In this document: positions 54,627-61,300 of the stretch, one piece after another
Layout of the letters: each line of letters opens with the position of its first letter
Numbering within the stretch: the stretch's first letter is position 1
Assembly (NCBI GenBank): GCA_902546975.1
Contig: CACCLU010000001.1
Coordinates: 248,001-312,000 of the forward strand
Origin: an uncultured Alphaproteobacteria bacterium
GTDB taxonomy: Bacteria; Pseudomonadota; Alphaproteobacteria; HIMB59
Direction: 5' to 3'
Length of the DNA: 64,000 nt
Position numbers and translations under genes: made by a program
The notes under the pieces: generated by a model
Told to the model about the DNA's origin: nothing
Database searches by the model: none
Seen by the model: only the letters and a program-made list of their open reading frames with translations

Positions 54627-55366
54627 AATACAACGCGACCACTCATTCCTGGGAGAAGGGCAGGGCTGGTGTCAGTGATGGTGCCTTTGAGTTGAATAGT
54701 TTGACTAACTGCATCTACATTTGCACCGATACCACTAATTGTGGCATTAAATTCTTTTTGAATTTCATCAATATAAACTTTTATGGGATGTCCTATTTTT
54801 AACCAAGAAATCCATTCACTTGAAACTACCATTTCTAATTCTAAAACTTCTGTTTGAATGATTTTCATTAATTCTACTTGAGGTTGGATTGTTTCAAATG
54901 TGTTAACCACAACTTCTTCTACTGCTCCATCAAAGGGTGCTTTGATTTGACACCTCTCAACGTTTAATTCAGCGATACGGAGTTCTGATTTCGCTTTTTC
55001 ATATTCTGAAATTGATAATTCTAATTCATATTTACCGATTGATCTCATTTGTAGCATTTGTTCATCGCTTTTAAGTTTTATTAAAGCACTATTAGCATTT
55101 GCGCTAACTACATCCTTTTGGGCTTCATATAAACTACAATCAAACTGAATTAATAAATCTCCTTTTTTAAATCTTTGCATTTCTTTTACAGCGATATTTT
55201 CTATTCGAGCAGCAAGTTCACTAGATAAAATGGCTTCTTGCGAGGCAACGACTAATGCTCTCGACTCTCTTACCTCAGCGTTAGCATAGGAGAGCATCAA
55301 AACAATTAAGACAGCAGTCTTAACCAGATACTTTAAGGATTTTATCACCATAATTTTCATGTTCAT
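54623..55366 (-). CDS. Periplasmic adaptor (HlyD/RND-type membrane-fusion protein)
   Basis: About 247 residues, from one of several starts (TTG 55369, ATG 55366, 55360 or 55351), with a signal peptide ending YANA. Lipoyl halves RIENIAVKEMQRFKKGDLLIQF and IKAPFDGAVEEVVV flank a coiled coil. The start overlaps the last 47-50 bases of the giant gene, so co-translation is expected. No ABC exporter or TolC gene is in the window; these could be beyond it on the left of the gene order, upstream of the giant gene. Confidence 0.88.
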   Translation of the reverse strand: MNMKIMVIKSLKYLVKTAVLIVLMLSYANAEVRESRALVVASQEAILSSELAARIENIAVKEMQRFKKGDLLIQFDCSLYEAQKDVVSANANSALIKLKSDEQMLQMRSIGKYELELSISEYEKAKSELRIAELNVERCQIKAPFDGAVEEVVVNTFETIQPQVELMKIIQTEVLELEMVVSSEWISWLKIGHPIKVYIDEIQKEFNATISGIGANVDAVSQTIQLKGTITDTSPALLPGMSGRVVF

Positions 55367-58300
55367 CAAATTCTAAATCGATTTGATCTTGAAGAGAAGC
55401 AAACTTTACAACTTTTTCCTCTAGTTCAGGGTTTTGGTTATCTAAAGCTAGATTGTCATGAGCAGGCGTTTCCTCAATAATTTCAGGTATAACAGAAGCA
55501 TTATCTAGGTTGGATTGATTATTTGGGTCCTCTATTTGATTATCATCATTGCTTGAGTCATTTGGATTAAGCACATCATCTCTAGATCCATCATTTGACT
55601 CCAATATTATTTGGCCCTTCTCATCTACAGTCACTTCTGTTTTTAAAGCGGCACTTCGATCAATGAAAGGCTCTAAGTCTCTTTTTAATGCAGTGTCTCG
55701 GCTAACAGAGTTTTTATCAAGTGTAACGTTAATTTCTCTAGTTGTATTATCAGTGTCAATTGCAATAACTTTTACATCAACAGAATAAACGCTCTCTGGG
55801 AACTGAACAATTGTCTGACCTGTTGCAGGATCAACACGTATCCAGCTTGGAAGCTCCGAGCCATCCTCTAGTGTACCCGTATACTGTTTCACATTTAGTC
55901 TATAGTCATCTCCGATAGCAAATCCCAAAATTGTATTTTCATTGACTCCTGGTCTACCACTTTGGTCGATATTCAGATCCTCAACTGCAACATCAATCAC
56001 TTTCATTCCACCATTAAATGTGTACTCCTTCACTAATGATGCTAACGAACTTCTAATTGTCAAATCACCTGCTTGGTTATCAACCTTGGGTGTTTCAAAT
56101 ACAACTGTTCCTTTAGCTATAGCGGACTCTAATGTCTTTGGCTTCACGATTACAGGTGGAGGAGGAGGTGTTCCTTTCTCTCCTCGTTTTCCAACGATTA
56201 TAGTGAATGTTTGTGTAGTTGAAAGATTGCCTCCGTCAGTTGCAGTGATTGTGAATGTGTATGTACCCTCTGGGAGTCTTCCGTTTATTCTTCCAGCATC
56301 ATTGATAGAAAGCCCTGCAGGCAAACCACTCACACTATAAGTAAGTTGCCCATATGTAGTATTGGATGGATCGGGGTCATCAAAAAAAGTCTTCGATTGA
56401 ATTCTAATTTTTTGGCCCTCCATGGCACGAATTATCGGAGGTGCCGTCGAAGTTGGTGGATCATTGATACCTGTAACTGTAATTCGTAGCTCTGCTTTAT
56501 CCGTGCTCGTTCCATCGGAGAGAGTATATGTAAAGTAGTCAACTGCCGTCTCTAGAGGTTCCAAAGCCTTGGCGGCATTAGTGTTTGCAGTATAGGTATA
56601 GGTGCCATCAGCATTGAGCGTAAGGGTGCCGTATCTTCCAACCAAAGTTGAGCCTAAGGTTCCATCTGTTCCAGTGGCATTCTCTCTACCAGTTCTAATT
56701 TCAGTAACTGTTGCTTCACCAACCGAAAGGGCATCGGCTCCATTATCAGTGTCATTAGATATCAAACCTGCTCCTTCAACACTCTTGGACAGCGTGCTAC
56801 CAGCATCAACTGCACCTGTATCTGTCACAGCAACAACTTCATTATCAGATCCATTAACTGTAATTGTAAGAGTAGCTGTCGCTGTGGCGCCGTTTTCATC
56901 AGTCACTGTGTATGTAAACACATCAGTTTCACTAGAGCCACTTGCAATACTATCAGCTGCATCTTGATCGGCAATATAAGTATAAGAACCATCGGCACCT
57001 ATTGTAAGAGTACCGTAAGTACCAACGATGGTTGTACCGTCTCTATGAGTAGTGCTTGAAGTGACAGTGTCACTATTACCATTAGTGTGAGAAATATTTG
57101 TAACAGTTAGACTTGAACTTGCATCTGTGTCAGTATCATCATTGAGGACATCATCTTGACCACCTCTTACTGTAATTCTTTCATCTTCATTAACACTATC
57201 TGTATCATTTACAGCTGTTGGCGTGTCATTAATTCCAATAATACAAATTGTGATAACTGCTGTGTCTGAGAGAGTGCCGTCACTAACCGTATAATTAAAA
57301 TAATCATAAGCTATATCGCCCACATCAAGAGGGTCTGATGCATCTTGGTTTGCTACATAGGTATAAGAACCATTAGCGTTGAGGGTGAGTTGACCGTAAG
57401 TACCTGTTAAGGCTTGACCGACTGTACCAGCACTACCAGCATCTTCTGTTGATCCCAAACGAACCGCTGTCACTGTTAACGAGGCTGAGTCATCAGGATC
57501 GCTATCAGTGTGTGTACTCGAGCTGGTATCGATAACATCACCTGAGTGTTCGCCAGTGGCATCATAAGAGTCAGTGACGTTAGCATTTGCGCTATTTGCA
57601 ACAGTTAGTGTGCCGTCTTCTGAAATAACACCTTTATCATTTTGAGCCACAGGAGCGTCATTGATACCAGTTACAGTGATTGTGATCGTAGCTGTTGTGG
57701 TATTTGTTCCATCAGAAACTGTATAGGTAAAGACATCGGTTGCAGTATCACCATTATCTAAGGCGTCTGCTGCATCTTGATCGGCTGTATAGGTATAGGA
57801 TCCGTCAGCTCCAATGACAAGGGTACCATAGGTTCCAGTAACAGTCGTGCCGCCACTTGAGTGTGTACTTCCACCCGTAACGGTTGAAGTAGAGCCACCA
57901 CTAGGTGCAATTGCTGTTACCGTTAATGCATGAGAGTCGTCGGCATCTGTGTCATCATAAAGGACATCGTCTTCTGATCCTGTTTTTGTTACAGAGCCAT
58001 CCTCAGCAACACTATCAGTATCATCTACCGCTACTGGGGTATCGTTAATACCAATCACAGTGATTGTAATAACAGCAATATCAGTTTCAGTGCCATCGCT
58101 AATTGTATAGTTGAAATAGTCATAGACAACATCACCTGCATCTAAGTCATCTGCAGCCGATTGATTAGCAACATAGGTATAAGAGCCATTAGCATTAAGG
58201 GTGAGTTGACCGTAAGTGCCAGTTAAAGCAGATCCAACAGTTCCAGCAGTCCCCGAGCCTTCAGAGTTACCTATTCTAACTGCAGTAACAGTCAAAGTAT

Positions 58301-61300
58301 CACCATCGGAGTCTGTATCTTGAGAACTTGTGTTGCTTGTATCAATAACATCACCTGAATGCTCATCATTGACATTGATTAAACTAAATGGTGTGTCTAG
58401 TGTGTATTCGAAAACTTGCTTGTTTGCCGTACCAAGAACAAATACCTTTGTTCCGTCATTATTAAAGTTAACTGCTTTTGGAGCGCTATCTTGGCCACTG
58501 ACATCCAAAGCACCCACGAAAGAGGCCGTTGAAACATCAAACCCTAAAGTTAAATCATATTCGTTGATGTCATTTCCTTGATTTCCAACAACATACATTT
58601 TCGTTCCATCACTGTTGAAACTTAATCCGTTAGGGGTTGTGTCTTGTGAGGCCACTGAAAAACTATCAACGAAGGAAGCGGTGGATACGTCAAATCCTGT
58701 CGAAAGAGTATATTCATTGATATCGTCTCCGGCATTTCCAGCAACAAACATCTTTGTGCCATCGTTATTAAAGGCTAATCCTGTCGGGCTATCTTCTTGA
58801 GAGCTAATATCAAAACTGTCTACGAAAGAAGCAGTGGATACGTCAAAGGCGGTAGAAAGGGTATATTCATTGACATCATCTCCATTTGATCCAATGACAA
58901 ACATTTTTGTACCATCGTTATTAAATCTAAATCCTTGAGGAGTAAATTCTTCATTGCTGATAGAAAATCCGTCTACATACGTAGCAGCACTCACAGCATT
59001 AGCATTATCGCCATCACTGACAGTCAGCGTGGCGTCCTCTTTTACTGTACCAGTATCATCTCTTGCAACAGGTGCATCATTGGAACCACTAACAGTAATA
59101 GTTAATGTTGCTGTTGTTGTTGCGCCATTCTCATCAGTAACGGTATAAGTAAAGACATCATCTGCTGTTTCACCCGCATCTAGAGCATCAGCCGCTGATT
59201 GATCTGCGGTATAAGTATAGGAACCATCAGCACCTATGATCAAGGTACCGTATGTTCCCACAACGGAAGTACCATTAGATGCATAAGTACTACTTGAAGT
59301 GACAGAGGAGGAGGATCCGCCGCTTGGTTGAATTGCTGTAACGGTTAGTGTCGCTGAATTATCAGGATCACTATCATCTGTAAGAACATCATCTTGTGAA
59401 CCAGTCTTGGTTACTGTTGCACCGGCACTAACAGTATCAGTGTCGTTAACTGCAACTGGATCGTCGTTAGCGCCTAAAACTGTAATTGTTAAGGTGGCGG
59501 TTGTTGTAGCCGTTCCATCCGAGAGGGTGTAAACAAAAACATCATCAGCCAAACTATTTACATTTAGGGCGTCCGCAGCATCTTGATCTGCCACATAAGT
59601 ATAGGAACCATCTGCGCCAATCGTCAGCGTACCATAAGTACCCGTGACCGAGGTACCGCTACTGTTATAAGAGCTTCCGGAAGATACTGATGAATTCGAT
59701 CCACCATTCTTTTTAATTTGTGTGATGGAAAGGGAAGCAGAAGCATCAGCATCACTATCAGTATGAGAGCTATGGCTTGTATCGATGACATCACCTGAGT
59801 GCTCGCCGGTAACATTATATGTGCCAGTAACATTGGCATTGGCGCCATTGGCAACAGTTAAAGTACCGTCTTCAACAATAACACCGTGGTCATTTTGAGC
59901 TACCGGTGTATCATTTACTCCATTAACTGTAATGGTAATAGTTGCTGTCGTGGTTTCGCCATTGTCATCGGTGACGGTATAAGTAAAGACATCTGTCACT
60001 GTATCGCCGGCATCGAGGGCATCCGCCGCATCTTGATCAGCTGTATAAGTGTAAGAACCGTCAGCACCAATAGTTAAAGTGCCGTAAGTGCCAGTGGATT
60101 GTGTGCCATCGGTATAAGTTGTACCGCTCGTAACATTTGATGAAGAGCCCCCGCTTGGTTGAATTGCTGTGACTGTTATTGTCCCTGAGTCATCAGGATC
60201 ACTATCGTCATTAAGTACGTCATCTTGAGAGCCTGTTTTAGTTACTGTACCGTCTTCATTCACAGTATCCGTATCATCAACTGCAACTGGTGGGTCATTA
60301 ATTCCTAAAACGGTAATTGTAATATTTGCTGTTGTTGTTGCTGTTCCATCTGAGAGGGTGTAAACAAAAACATCAGTAACGCTATCGCCAGAGTCTAGGG
60401 CATCCGCAGCAGACTGGTCTGCAACATAAGTGTAGGAACCGTCGGCACCAATAGTGAGTGTACCGTACGTACCGGTAACGGAAGTTCCATTACTATTGTA
60501 GGAGCTTCCAGAAGATACTGCACTATCTGAGCCTCCATCTTTTTTAATTTGAGTAATTGACAAAGAAGCAGAGTCATCCGCATCACTGTCTGTGTGAGAA
60601 CTAGAACTTGTATCTATGACATCACCAGAATGCTCACCAGTAGCATTATAAGATCCGCCTGACTCATTAGCATTATCACCATTGGCTACTGTTAAAGTGC
60701 CGTCTTCTACAATCACACCGACATCATTTTGAGCTACTGGTGTATCGTTGATACCATTGACTGTGATAGTGATAGTTGCTGTTGTTGTTGCGCCGTTCTC
60801 ATCGGTAACAGTATAAGTAAAGACGTCAGTTACTGAGTCACCGGCATCTAAATCATCCGCCGCTGATTGGTCAGCTGAGTAAGTGTAAGAACCATCGGCA
60901 CCTATCACAAGTGTGCCATATGTTCCGGTTACTGATGTGCCATTAGTATAAGTTGTACCGCTGGTAACATTTGATGAAGACCCGCCACTCGGTTGAATTG
61001 CAGTAACAGTTAAAGTTGCTGAGTCATCAGGATCGCTATCATCTGTCAACACATCATCTTGAGAACCAGTTTTGGTAACAGTGCCGTCTTCATCCACCGT
61101 ATCAGTATCATCAACTGCCGTTGGAGTATCGTTTATACCCAATACTGTGATTGTGAGAGTAGCAGTGTCAGTCGCTGTTCCATCTGAAATGGTATAGATG
61201 AAAGTATCAGTAACCGAGTCATTTAAATCTAAATCATCTGCTGCAGACTGATCTGCAACGTAAGTATAGGAACCGTCAGCGCCTATGGTGAGCGTACCGT

